Source: SHVO01 sp050246995 (GTDB lineage Bacteria > Pseudomonadota > Alphaproteobacteria > Rhodospirillales > Rhodospirillaceae). From it: a stretch of 64,000 nucleotides of DNA. The notes under the pieces are model-generated. The model was not told where the DNA came from, did not search any database, and saw only the letters and a program-made list of their open reading frames with translations. Positions 48,939-59,000 of this stretch are shown one piece after another (the stretch's first letter is position 1; each line of letters begins with the position of its first letter). The stretch lies in NCBI GenBank assembly GCA_050246995.1, contig JBFWVA010000004.1:62001-126000 (forward strand), in the 5' to 3' direction. The translations under genes and the position numbers were made by a program.

Positions 48939-51900
48939 GTGAACAGTTTGATCAGGCGCGTCGGACTCCTCGCCTTCTACGCGGCGGCCTTAAGCGCCGC
49001 CGGCTGGTTCCTGGTGAGCAAGCTGGACTCGGCCCGGGCCGACCTGCAGCAAGAGCGGTTGGCCGCGCTGGAGACTGTGCAAACACAGCTGTCGTTGTCC
49101 ATGGTGGCGGCGCAGAGCTACGTGGAGCTGCTGCAGACCACGGTGCAGAACGAGCTCGCGGTGCGCCCGGCGGTCGCGCCGCCTTCGCTTTTGCTGAACG
49201 CGGTGAAGGCGGATGCGCAGGGTGTGTTCTCGCTGGACCAGTTGCCGCCCACCATCGAAAAAAAGGAGATCGGCAACCTGACGGGCTTCGGCGGGCTGAA
49301 GGGCCGCGACGATTATTTCCGCCGGGAAATGGAAGTCGCGCTGTCCTTGCGCTCGGCCTTCGCGCGGATCATCGCGAACCTGCCGAACGCGGCGTGGGTC
49401 TATTACGTCTCGGGCAGCCGTTTCGAGCATGTGTATCCGTGGGTGCCTTCGAGCCAGGCGGCGTACAAGGACGAAGACCTGACGCAGCAGTACTTCCTGC
49501 GCGGGATGCCGGAGAACAACCCCAAGCGCACGCCGTACTTCACCGACATCTACGACGACGATTTCGGCAAGGGCTTGATGATCACGATGGGGCGCCCCGT
49601 TTACGACGGCGACCGTTTCACCGGGATCATCGGCCTTGATTTCACGCTGGGCACGTTGGATTCGATCCTCGCGCACTTCCCGCGCCGGTTCGGAGAAATC
49701 TATCTGGTCGATGCGAATAAGACGGTCATCGGCTATTCGCTGCGCACGGATTCCAAGCACGCGGTGAGCTTGCCCGCGTCCGCCGCAATCGACGCCGCGC
49801 TGACCGATGCGTTCACGGAGCCACGCGTGAGCGAAGAGAACGGGCGGCTCATCACGGCGCAGAAAATCAAAGTACTGCCCTTCACGCTGGTGGCGATCGC
49901 ACCGAAGGCCGACATGTGGGCGCAAGTGCTGAGCCGTTCGGTGCTGGAGATCACCGCGTTCCTTGTCGTCCTGACGCTGCTAGCCTTCCTGGAGTGGCGC
50001 CGCCGCGTGGCCGGGGAACTGGTGGAAGCCAAGAACCAGGCCGAGGAAGCGACCCGGGCCAAATCATCGTTCCTGGCCATGATGAGCCACGAGATCCGCA
50101 CGCCGATGAACGGCGTGATGTCGATGGCCGAGATGCTGGACCAGACGGATTTGTCCGAGGACCAGCGCGGCATGTCGGGCGTGATCCGCAGCTCCGCCGC
50201 CGCATTGCTGACGATCATCAACGACATCCTCGACTTCTCGAAGATCGAGGCGGGCAAGCTGGATATCGAGAAGACGCCCTTCTCGCTGATCGACGTGGTG
50301 GAAAGCGCGGGTGAGCTGATGAGCCAGCGCGCCGACGACAAAGGGCTGCAGCTAGCGACGATCATCGACCCCGCCTGTCCGACCGCATTGACCGGGGATC
50401 CGGCGCGCGTGCGTCAGGTGCTGCTCAACCTGGTGGGCAACGCGCTGAAGTTCACGGAAAGTGGATCGGTGACGCTGCGTGCGCGCCTCGCGGAAGGGTC
50501 CGGCACGCAACGGCCCGTGATTCATTTCGCCGTAACGGACACCGGTATTGGATTGACGCCTGAGCAACAGGGGCGGTTGTTCAAGGCCTTCGCGCAGGCC
50601 GACGTTTCGACCTCGCGCAAGTACGGCGGGACAGGATTGGGGCTTTCGATCTCGCAGCGTCTCTGCGAACTGATGCACGGGCGCATCGGGGTGACCTCGC
50701 AGATCGGTCAGGGATCGACCTTCTGGTTCGAGCTGCCGTTCGAGGCCAGCGGGGAGCAAGCGCCCGCGCCCCTGCAAATCGATGACGCGCAGGTAGTGCT
50801 GATCGGCTTCGAGGGCGCAATACGCGAGGCCATGGCGACGATCCTGGCGGCACACGGCGTCACCCGGGTGACATGGTTGGGCTACGGCGACGATATCCTG
50901 CTGCCGCGCGCGGACACGGCGACGACGGTTTTCCTGGCCGCCGGTCACGGCGATGTACCCGCGCTGGACATCGGACGCGCGCTGATCGAGCGCGAGAGCG
51001 GCGAAGGCGTGAAATTCGCACTGGTGGCGCCGCGGGCGCTGGTCTCCACATTGACCGAGGCAGAAAGCGCCGGCTTCTTCGCGGCGCTGACTATGCCCCT
51101 GCGCCGCGCGCGCACCGGCCTCGTGATCGCCGCCGCGCTGGGCCGCGCGGACCTCGGCCAACGCACGGCTTCCGCGGATGGCGACGCGCAATACAGTCCC
51201 CCGCCGGTCGAGGAGGCGCGCCGCGCCGGCGTGCTCATCCTGGCGGCGGAAGATAACGCAACGAACCAGATCGTGATCAAGCGCATGCTGGCCCAGCGCG
51301 GTTACGCCGTGGAGATCGCGGACAACGGCCTCGCGGCCTTGCAGCGCTATGAGGCGGACCCGTCCTATGGCTTGCTGCTGACGGACTTCCACATGCCGGA
51401 GATGGACGGTTTCGCGCTCACCGCCGAAATCCGCAAACGTGAAAGGGAAACGGGACGCAAACTTCCGATCGTGGCACTGACGGCGGACGCATTGCCCGGC
51501 ACCGAGCAGCGTTGCCTCGCTTCGGGCATGGACGGATATCTGACCAAGCCCATCGATTCCAAGGCGCTGACTTTGGTGCTGGAAAAATGGCTGCCGGGGG
51601 CGGCGGCGCTGCGCCAGACGGCGCACCGCGGCCCGAAGAAAGCCGGGGCGGTCCAGATCGACCCACAGATTTTCGACATGACGCGGTTCATCGCGACTTT
51701 CGGCGCGTTGAACGCCGAAACACGGGCCGTCCTTTTTCAATTCCTGAACGATGCCCGCAAGATGAGCACCGCGCTCAACGCCGCGATGGACGCGCAGGAT
51801 TGGGCGGAGGCGCGGCATCAGGCGCACGCCCTGAAGGGCGCCGGGGCGTCCATCGGCGCCGTAAGGCTTGGGCAACTGGCCTCGGACGTGCAAGATTGCC

Positions 51901-52001
51901 TGGATGCGAACGATCCCGATACCGCAGGCCTGTTCACCGGCGGGTTGGAAACGACGGTCGATGAGTTGGCGCAAGCGGTCCAGCCGCTGATGAAGGAATA
52001 G
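48939..52001 (+). CDS. Membrane hybrid histidine kinase (Cache, kinase, receiver, HPt)
   Basis: 1020 residues from GTG 48939. TM1 about 8-27, a periplasmic double-Cache-like sensor about 28-330 (RMP, YFTDIYDDDFGKGLMITMGR, GIIGLDFTLGTL), TM2 about 333-352. The HisKA box is FLAMMSHEIRTPMNGV (His about 384), then HATPase with GNALKFTESG, DTGIGLTPEQQGRLF and GTGLGLSISQRLCELM. A degenerate receiver without a phospho-Asp sits at about 610-745, a true receiver at 760-885 (LLTDFHMPEMDG, Asp about 813), and an HPt at 935-1015 (RHQAHALKGAGAS, His about 964). It is followed by a stand-alone receiver, so it forms a complete phosphorelay. Confidence 0.9.
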   Translation: MNSLIRRVGLLAFYAAALSAAGWFLVSKLDSARADLQQERLAALETVQTQLSLSMVAAQSYVELLQTTVQNELAVRPAVAPPSLLLNAVKADAQGVFSLDQLPPTIEKKEIGNLTGFGGLKGRDDYFRREMEVALSLRSAFARIIANLPNAAWVYYVSGSRFEHVYPWVPSSQAAYKDEDLTQQYFLRGMPENNPKRTPYFTDIYDDDFGKGLMITMGRPVYDGDRFTGIIGLDFTLGTLDSILAHFPRRFGEIYLVDANKTVIGYSLRTDSKHAVSLPASAAIDAALTDAFTEPRVSEENGRLITAQKIKVLPFTLVAIAPKADMWAQVLSRSVLEITAFLVVLTLLAFLEWRRRVAGELVEAKNQAEEATRAKSSFLAMMSHEIRTPMNGVMSMAEMLDQTDLSEDQRGMSGVIRSSAAALLTIINDILDFSKIEAGKLDIEKTPFSLIDVVESAGELMSQRADDKGLQLATIIDPACPTALTGDPARVRQVLLNLVGNALKFTESGSVTLRARLAEGSGTQRPVIHFAVTDTGIGLTPEQQGRLFKAFAQADVSTSRKYGGTGLGLSISQRLCELMHGRIGVTSQIGQGSTFWFELPFEASGEQAPAPLQIDDAQVVLIGFEGAIREAMATILAAHGVTRVTWLGYGDDILLPRADTATTVFLAAGHGDVPALDIGRALIERESGEGVKFALVAPRALVSTLTEAESAGFFAALTMPLRRARTGLVIAAALGRADLGQRTASADGDAQYSPPPVEEARRAGVLILAAEDNATNQIVIKRMLAQRGYAVEIADNGLAALQRYEADPSYGLLLTDFHMPEMDGFALTAEIRKRERETGRKLPIVALTADALPGTEQRCLASGMDGYLTKPIDSKALTLVLEKWLPGAAALRQTAHRGPKKAGAVQIDPQIFDMTRFIATFGALNAETRAVLFQFLNDARKMSTALNAAMDAQDWAEARHQAHALKGAGASIGAVRLGQLASDVQDCLDANDPDTAGLFTGGLETTVDELAQAVQPLMKE

Positions 52002-52008
52002 ACGTTCG

Positions 52009-52440
52009 ATGGCCGCCCCCGACAATCTCTACAAGGGTGTCTCCGTGCTGGTCGTCGAGGACGAGCAGACGACGCGCGCGAGCATCAAAAGCATTTTGCG
52101 GCAGATCGGGATCCCCACCATCACGGACGCCAGCGACGGGCGGGCGGGGCTGGCCGAACTCGCGCGCACGCGGCCGACGGTGGTTTTGTGCGACGTGCAT
52201 ATGCAGCCCGTGGACGGCCGCCAGTTCCTGAAGATGGTACGCACGGCGAAGGTCGACTGGATCAAGAACATCCCCATCATCTTCCTGACCGCCGACGCCA
52301 ATCCCGAGACCGTGACCTTCGCTAAGGAATTTGCCGTCAACGGCTACCTGGTGAAACCGGTGTCGGTGAATGATGTGAAGAGCCGGATCGATGCCGTGCT
52401 GAAGACGCTGGATCGTTCGGCGCAGTCGCGCGGGTTGTAG
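52009..52440 (+). CDS. Single-domain response regulator
   Basis: 143 residues, CheY-like. VSVLVVEDEQTTRASIKSIL gives the acidic pair, Asp 62 in TVVLCDVHMQPVDGR is the phospho-acceptor, IIFLTAD holds the conserved Thr and GYLVKPV the Lys. No output domain. It begins seven bases after the hybrid kinase stop, so the two are almost certainly cotranscribed and the kinase's HPt may pass phosphate to it. The output partner is unknown. Confidence 0.9.
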   Translation: MAAPDNLYKGVSVLVVEDEQTTRASIKSILRQIGIPTITDASDGRAGLAELARTRPTVVLCDVHMQPVDGRQFLKMVRTAKVDWIKNIPIIFLTADANPETVTFAKEFAVNGYLVKPVSVNDVKSRIDAVLKTLDRSAQSRGL

Positions 52441-52476
52441 GCATAATTTTTGACCGCGTTTTCCGCCGCAAAAAAA

Positions 52477-52508
52477 GGCCCCGGCATGGACCGGGGCCTT
52501 AAGTTTGC
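52477..52508 (+). terminator. Rho-independent terminator of the kinase/regulator operon
   Basis: GGCCCCGG (52477-52484) and CCGGGGCC (52491-52498) form an 8-bp stem around CATGGA, then TTAAGTTTG. On the other strand it is followed by TTTTTTTG, so it may also stop transcription from the convergent OmpW-like gene. Confidence 0.8.
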
Positions 52509-52544
52509 AGGAGATGAAGGCGCGTCGGGTCTTAAGCTCCCAGG

Positions 52545-53216
52545 CTAGAAACGATACGCAAGACCCACGCGTACCGCAGGGTAAAAGCGGGTCCATTTGA
52601 GATCGTCGGCGATCTGCTGGCGTTCACGCTCGATATCGGCGGCGAAGGTGGGCGAAGCGGTGGCGGGACCGGTCCCGGCCAGCGTGACCTCCGGACGGCC
52701 CTGGAACATCACACCGGCGTCGAACACCAGCGAGAGGCCGGGCTGGCCGCGGTTGGTGGTATAGCCAAGACCGGCGTAAGGCGTGAACTCGTTATAGTCG
52801 ACGCGCCCCTTCAACGTGCCGATCTGGCCGGCCGCGTAAGGCGTCCCGCCAATGGTCACCGTTCCCGATGGGGTCGCGTTGATGTTGGCGTGGTTATTAT
52901 TGTAGTAGGCGCCGCCGGTGAGGCGGAAGCCGCTGTCGAACATGTAGAAGTCGCCGAGCAGGCCCATGGAGAACAGCTTGAGCTTGCCGTCGTAGTTGAC
53001 GTTGTCGGACTCGACATCCTTCGACAGGCTGAACCAATTGCCGTTGGCGCGCAGGCCGAAGGTTTCGTTGAGGTCATAGCCCAGCTCGAGGCCGAGACCG
53101 GGCGTACCGGCCGAGACGCCGACGGATGTTTGCTGCGCGGACGCGGCGCCGGCGAACACGCCGACAAACGTGAAAGCGCCAGCCGCAGCGAGCGCGGCAA
53201 GGGAGCGACGATACAT
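52545..53216 (-). CDS. OmpW-like outer-membrane protein
   Basis: 223 residues. Signal peptide MYRRSLAALAAAGAFTFVGV with cleavage after GAASA. The barrel is suggested by alternating strands (GLGLELGYDLNETFGLRANG, LKLFSMGLLGDFYMF, GFRLTGGAYYNNN, FTPYAGLGYTT) and the C-terminal VGLAYRF ending in Phe. An eight-strand OmpW/OmpX-type protein is likely, but the exact family is less certain. Upstream of the start a run of about 300 bases separates it from pmbA. Confidence 0.75.
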   Translation of the reverse strand: MYRRSLAALAAAGAFTFVGVFAGAASAQQTSVGVSAGTPGLGLELGYDLNETFGLRANGNWFSLSKDVESDNVNYDGKLKLFSMGLLGDFYMFDSGFRLTGGAYYNNNHANINATPSGTVTIGGTPYAAGQIGTLKGRVDYNEFTPYAGLGYTTNRGQPGLSLVFDAGVMFQGRPEVTLAGTGPATASPTFAADIERERQQIADDLKWTRFYPAVRVGLAYRF

Positions 53217-53514
53217 ACGGAAGTTCCTCCGAGAGTTTCGAATGATGTTGCCGCCGGCCTTCTTGGCGAGGCCGTCCGCGGGAACGGGGGTCTAACCCCT
53301 CGGTGTGGAAAGTCGTTCCTTGCAGGGTCGCGCGGCGGCGCGGTGTGCTCAACTTTTGCGGTGTGAGGCGTCTATGGGACCGCCTCGTCAAACGCCCTGA
53401 ACTCAATGTGTTGCCCGATTGTGTTGCAGGATTGCACGCCCGGCGAAAAACCTTCCTGCGCCGCGCCCCGCACAGTAAAAGTAGGGCCACCCCCGCCTCA
53501 CGGACCTCCTCAAA

Positions 53515-54855
53515 ATGGCAAACGATCCCCTTCTCAATCTTCTGTCCGACCTGATCGGCGACGCGCGCAAGGCCGGCGCCGACGAAGCCGACGCCATCGT
53601 TGCCGATGGAACTTCGGTTTCGATCACCTACCGGCTCGGCAAGCTTGAACAATTGGAGCGTTCGGAAGGCGGCGATGTGGGTTTGCGGGTGCTCGTCGGA
53701 AAGCGCCAAGCCATCGTCTCGTCGGCGGACCGCTCGAAAGAAGCGTTGAAGGAACTGGTCGAGCGCGCGGTGGCGATGGCCAAGACCGTGCCGGAGGATG
53801 AGTACTGCGGTCTGGCGTCGCCCGATCAACTGGCGAAGACGCTGCCGAAGCTGGACATCTGCGATCCGACCGAAGTGAGCGCCGACACCCTGATCGAACG
53901 CGCGCGGGCCTGCGAAGACGCGGCGCGCAGCGTGGCGGGCGTCACCAACTCCGACGGCGCCTCGGCGGCGTGGGGCCAATCGAGCGTGGCGATCGTGGCC
54001 TCGAACGGGTTCCAGCGCAGCTATTCATCGTCGGGATCGTCGCTGAGCGTCTCGGTGCTTGCCGGCGCGGACCAGGGCATGGAAACCGATTACGACTATA
54101 GCTCGGCGGTTTACTTCAACGATCTGCGCAGCCCCGAGGACATCGGCAAGACGGCCGGAGCGCGCGTGGTGAGGAAACTGAACGCGCGCAAAGTCGCGAG
54201 CCAGAAAGTGCCGCTGATTTTCGATCCGAGGGTCGCGCGCGGAATGGTGGGAAGCTTCCTGTCGGCCATCAACGGCGCGGCGGTGGCGCGCGGCACGACG
54301 TTCCTGAAGGACGCCATGAACACGGACGTGTTCGGCAAACACATCACCATCATCGAGGACCCGCACCGGGATCGCGGTTTACGCTCGAAGCCATGCGACG
54401 CGGAAGGATTGCCCAACAGCCGCCGCAACCTGATCGACGCCGGTGTGCTGACGACGTGGATCCTCGATTTGCGTTCGGCGCGCCAACTGAAACTGGCGCC
54501 GACGGGTCACGCCGCGCGCGGACCGGGCGGACCGCCGAGCCCTGCGTCGACCAATGTGTATCTGGTGGCGAGCGCCGACACGCCGGCCGCGCTGATGAGC
54601 GATATCAAACAAGGTTTCTATGTGACCGACCTGGTCGGCCAGGGCGTGAATATGGTGACGGGCGACTACAGCCGCGGCGCCGTGGGCTTCTGGATCGAGA
54701 ACGGCGAGCTCGCTTATCCGGTGAGCGAAGTGACGGTGGCAGGGAACATGAAGGACATGTTCAAGCAATTGACGCCCGCGAACGACCTGGAGCTGCGCTT
54801 CGGCATTGATTCGCCGACCGTACGGATCGACGGGATGACGGTGGCGGGGACCTAA
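53515..54855 (+). CDS. pmbA: TldD/PmbA family metalloprotease
   Basis: 446 residues, full length for PmbA. N-terminal ARKAGADEADAIVADGTSVS, GGDVGLRVLVGKRQAIVSSA, central KVPLIFDPRVARGMVGSFLS, then NAMNTDVFGK-like DAMNTDVFGKHITIIEDP and the C-terminal GDYSRGAVGFWIENGELAYP (about 387-406). PmbA lacks the metal site of its partner TldD. The complex processes unfolded peptides and some RiPP precursors. The partner tldD is not in this window. Convergent, with a four-base overlap with the lipoprotein gene. Confidence 0.92.
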   Translation: MANDPLLNLLSDLIGDARKAGADEADAIVADGTSVSITYRLGKLEQLERSEGGDVGLRVLVGKRQAIVSSADRSKEALKELVERAVAMAKTVPEDEYCGLASPDQLAKTLPKLDICDPTEVSADTLIERARACEDAARSVAGVTNSDGASAAWGQSSVAIVASNGFQRSYSSSGSSLSVSVLAGADQGMETDYDYSSAVYFNDLRSPEDIGKTAGARVVRKLNARKVASQKVPLIFDPRVARGMVGSFLSAINGAAVARGTTFLKDAMNTDVFGKHITIIEDPHRDRGLRSKPCDAEGLPNSRRNLIDAGVLTTWILDLRSARQLKLAPTGHAARGPGGPPSPASTNVYLVASADTPAALMSDIKQGFYVTDLVGQGVNMVTGDYSRGAVGFWIENGELAYPVSEVTVAGNMKDMFKQLTPANDLELRFGIDSPTVRIDGMTVAGT

Positions 54856-55868
54856 CTCGCCGGCAGCATGATGAGCGGCGCCATCTTGGCGGTGTCGCCC
54901 GATTGCAGCGTGAGCAACATGCTGAGCAGGGCGAAGGTCACTTTTGAATCGCCGTCCGTGTCGGCGATATAGAACCAGGCATTGCGGTAGCGCACCTTCA
55001 CGGCGGCGTCGGCGGGTTCCGACAGCGCCGCGCGCACGCGGAACAGGCTTTCGTCGGGGCCGGCCGGTGAGCGCGTACGCGCCGCGGCGACATCGCGCGC
55101 GGGGACTTCCACACCGTCGGCGAGGAAATAGAGCGCGGAGTAGAGCGAGCGCGTGGCGAGCCCCGCCGGGGCATTCCCATTGGCCGCGCCGCCGAAGCCG
55201 TGGCGCACCTGGATCGTTTCGCCGCCGCACGCCGCACGCAGCGCCTTACAGACCGTTTGATAAGCCGGAAGATCACGCGCGGCCGGCGAGAAGGTCAGCA
55301 GTAAGGTGGGCGAGGCCGGGTCGATGCCGACCATGAGATCGCCGGTGCGCTGCAAATCGCGCAACGCCGAGGCAAGACCGCGGAAGTCGGCGCCGGCGTT
55401 GCGGATGCCGCCGAGGGACTCGCCAGTGAGCATCAGGACGCGTTCGATGCTCCAACCGGCCTGAAGAACGAGGGTCAGCGTACGCATATCGAGCGGGGTG
55501 AGCACCTGGCGCACGAACTTCTCGCCGTTGTTCGGCGTATAGAAGATGAGCGGCGAGTCCTCGATGCGCGGACCGAGTTCGGGGGTCAGCGAACTGGTGC
55601 CGGGCAGCGGCACCGCCGCACGCAGGTTGCCGCTGACGGTATAGGTCGCCTTGCTGGTGATGTTGGTGACGTCCAGGAACAGGACGGGATCGTTGTAGCG
55701 CTGGCGGACGATATTGAGCAGGAGCTGCTGCGCGTCGGTTTCCTGTACCGCTTCATTATAAAGCGGGCGGCCGGCGGCCAGATAATTGGGCCCGAGCTGC
55801 GCGCAACCCTGCAGCAGAGCGGCGCACGCCAACAACGCCGCGCGCGGCAAAATCCTCTTCCGGTTCAA
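54852..55868 (-). CDS. Conserved hypothetical lipoprotein
   Basis: 338 residues. Lipoprotein signal MNRKRILPRAALLACAALLQ followed by GCAQLGP (lipobox LQGC). The mature N-terminus ETDAQQLLLNIVRQRYNDPV, then LFLDVTNIT, is a well-conserved stretch seen in uncharacterised proteobacterial lipoproteins. The rest has IFYTPNNGEKFVRQVLTPLD and WFYIADTDGDSKVTFALLSM. Function unknown, anchored in the inner or outer membrane. No operon partner on its strand. Confidence 0.75.
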   Translation of the reverse strand: MNRKRILPRAALLACAALLQGCAQLGPNYLAAGRPLYNEAVQETDAQQLLLNIVRQRYNDPVLFLDVTNITSKATYTVSGNLRAAVPLPGTSSLTPELGPRIEDSPLIFYTPNNGEKFVRQVLTPLDMRTLTLVLQAGWSIERVLMLTGESLGGIRNAGADFRGLASALRDLQRTGDLMVGIDPASPTLLLTFSPAARDLPAYQTVCKALRAACGGETIQVRHGFGGAANGNAPAGLATRSLYSALYFLADGVEVPARDVAAARTRSPAGPDESLFRVRAALSEPADAAVKVRYRNAWFYIADTDGDSKVTFALLSMLLTLQSGDTAKMAPLIMLPAS

Positions 55869-56045
55869 ACCTTATCCCCCAGCCCCAAGCCGCGCGATTT
55901 TACGGGGCCGCGCAGTACCCGCGCAACTTGTTTGCACTATTATGACAGATGTACCATTACGGGCAGCGCGCGGGAGAGCCGGAACGGCTGAAGCCGCCGG
56001 GGTTGTTGGGGAAAGGTCCGCATCGGCTGCGGGCCGCTAAGGTTC

Positions 56046-59000
56046 ATGGATAAAGGTATTTTTCATTTCATCTGGCGCTACAGCGCCCGCGATCAGCTCG
56101 TCCTGATTCTGCTGTCGGTCCTGGCGCTGCCGGTCTTGTATTTCACCTTCGACCTGCCGAAGACGATCGTGAACCGCGCGATTGGCGGCCAGGGCGGTTT
56201 CCCAAAGATGCTGCTGGGCCACAGCCTGGAGCAGGTCCCGTATCTTTTGGCGCTGTGCGGGGCATTCCTTGGGCTGGTGCTGGTGAACCTCGCCTTCAAG
56301 TACATGACCTCGACGTACAGATACCGGGTCGGCGACCGGCTGCTGCGCCGCCTGCGCTTCGATCTGGTGGAGCGCCTGATGCGCTTCCCGCCGCGCGAGT
56401 TCCGCAACACCTCGAGCGGACAGGTGGTGTCGATGGTGACGGCGGAGACGTCGCCGCTGGGATTCTTCATCGCCGAGGCCTTCGCGGTGCCGGCGGTGGC
56501 GCTGGGGACGCTGCTGACCATCGTGCTGTTCATGTTTATGCAGGACTGGATGATGGGCCTCGCGGCCATCTCTCTCCTGCCCGCGCAGCTGTACCTGATC
56601 CCCAAGTTCCAGAAGCGCATCAACATCCTGCAGCGCGTTGAAGTGAGCGCGGTGCGCCAGATTTCGCAGCGCGTGGGCGATGTGGTGGCGGGCGTGGGTG
56701 AGATCCACGGCCACGACACGTCGCAATATGAGCTCGCCGATTTCTCGAAGCGTCTCGGAGGCGTGTTCAAGACGCGCGTGGAGATTTCCTCCAACCGCTA
56801 CATCGTCAACATCCTCAACACCTTCTTCTCGCAGCTGACGCCGTTCTTCTTCCTGTCGATCGGCGGCTATCTTGTCATCAAGGGCGACATTTCCCTCGGC
56901 GCGCTGGTGGCGGTGCTGGCGGCGTACAAGGACATGTACGCGCCGTACAAGGACCTGATCGACTACTATCAAAAGGCCGCCGACGCGCGGGTGAAGTTCG
57001 ATCAGCTGAAGGAGTTCTTCGAGCCGCCCGGGCTTCTGGACCGCGAGCGCCTGAACGCCGAAGCGCCGGGCGCGGGCTTCGGCGCCGGCACCCTCTCCGT
57101 CGCCAATCTGGTGGTCGAATCCGACGACGGCGTGCGCGCGGTGGACGGGGTGAACCTCACCCTCGCCTTGCCCGGACACGCCATGATCGTCGGCGGCGGC
57201 GGCAGCGGCGCGGAGGAGCTCGCGCTCGCCCTGGCGCGCCAGGTGTTGCCGGCGGCGGGCCGTCTTGCCGCATCGGATGTGAACCTGCCGGAACTGCCCG
57301 ACAGCGCGACCGGGCGCAAGATCGGCTACGTGGGCCCGCAGACCTATTTCCACGCGGGCACGCTGCACGACGCGCTGGTCTATCCCCTGCTGCACCGCCC
57401 GAACGGATCGGACGTGGACATGGACGCCGAGCTGCGCGAAGCGGTGCGGGCGGGCAACTCCGCTTACGACCCCGACGCCGATTGGGTCGACTATGCGGCG
57501 GCGGGCTGCGCGGGCCCCGCGGACCTGGCCGCGCGCATGACCGATGTGCTGCGCGTCGTAGGAATGGACCGGGATGTGTATGACGCTGGGTTGCGCCGGG
57601 CAATCAATCCCGCGGCGCAACCCGCGCTCGCCGAACGGCTGGTGGCCGCGCGCGCCGCGTTCCGCGCGCGCGTGGAGCGCGATAATCTCACCGGGCTGAT
57701 CGAACCCTTCGACGCCGGCAAATATCTAAAGAACGCCTCGGTGGCGGAAAACATCTTGTTCGGCACGCCGGTGGGACCATATTTCGCGATCGAGAACCTG
57801 GGCCGCAACGCGTTTTTACTGAAGGTGATCGAGGAAGTCGGGCTGACGGCGGAATTCCTGGAGCGCGGCCGCAAGCTGGCGGCGACCATGATCGACATCT
57901 TCCGCGACCTGCCGCCGGGGCACGAGTTCTTCGAACGCTTCAGTTTCATCAAGGGCGAGGACCTGCCGGAGTTCGAGAGCCTTCTGCGGCGCGCCGATAC
58001 CCAAGGCATGAACAGCCTGGACGCGGACGACCGCGCATTATTGTTGTCCCTGCCCTTCAAGCTGGTGGTGAACCAGCACCACGTCGGGCTGATCGACGCC
58101 AAGATGCAGTCCCGCCTGTTGCACGCCCGCAAGGTGTTCGCGCAGACATTGCCCGAAGACCTGCGCGGCGCGGTGCAGTTTTTCGACGCAAGCGCCTACA
58201 ATGCGGCGAGCAGCATCGCCGACAACCTGATCTTCGGGAAGATCGCGACCAACCGCGCCGACAGCGGCCCCGCCATCGGCGCGCTGCTGACGGAAGTGCT
58301 GGACGAGATGGACCTGCGCGGCGACGTGATCGCCGCCGGGCTTGGGATCGATATCGGGGTCGGCGCGGCGCGTCTTTCGGTGCAACAGCGCCAAAAGCTC
58401 GCGTTGGCCCGCGTGATCCTGAAGCGCCCGGATATCCTGATCCTCAACGACGCCTTCGCGGGCATAGATCCGGCGGAGCAGGAAACGATCTTCGCGCGCA
58501 TCAAAGGCATGTTCGAGGGGCGCTCGCTTATTCTCGTGGAACCGACCGACCGCCGCGCGGGATTGTTCGAGCATGTGTTCCGCATGGAGCGCGGCAAGGT
58601 GGTCTCGGCGGAAGAACGCGCTGCGACGGAGATCCAGCGAGAGAGCGCACCGCCGGAAGCGGAAGTCGGCCTCAATGACGTCGTGGCCATCTTCCAGCGC
58701 ATTCCGCTGTTCGCGGGGATCGACCGTTCGAAGCTCAAGCTGCTCGCGTTCACCAGCGATCACGCCACCTTCGACGAAGGCCAGTATGTGTTCCGCCAAG
58801 GCGAGCGCGGCGACAACGCCTATGTGATCATCGAAGGCGAGGTCGAGGTGGTGCTCGAATCCATGAGCGGACCGCGCGTGCTGGCGGTGCTGGGCGCGAA
58901 CCAGGTGTTCGGCGAAATGGCGCTGCTGTCGAAAGTGCCGCGCACGACCAGCATCCGGGCGCGCTCGAACGCGCGCATGGTCGTGATCGCCTCGGACGTG

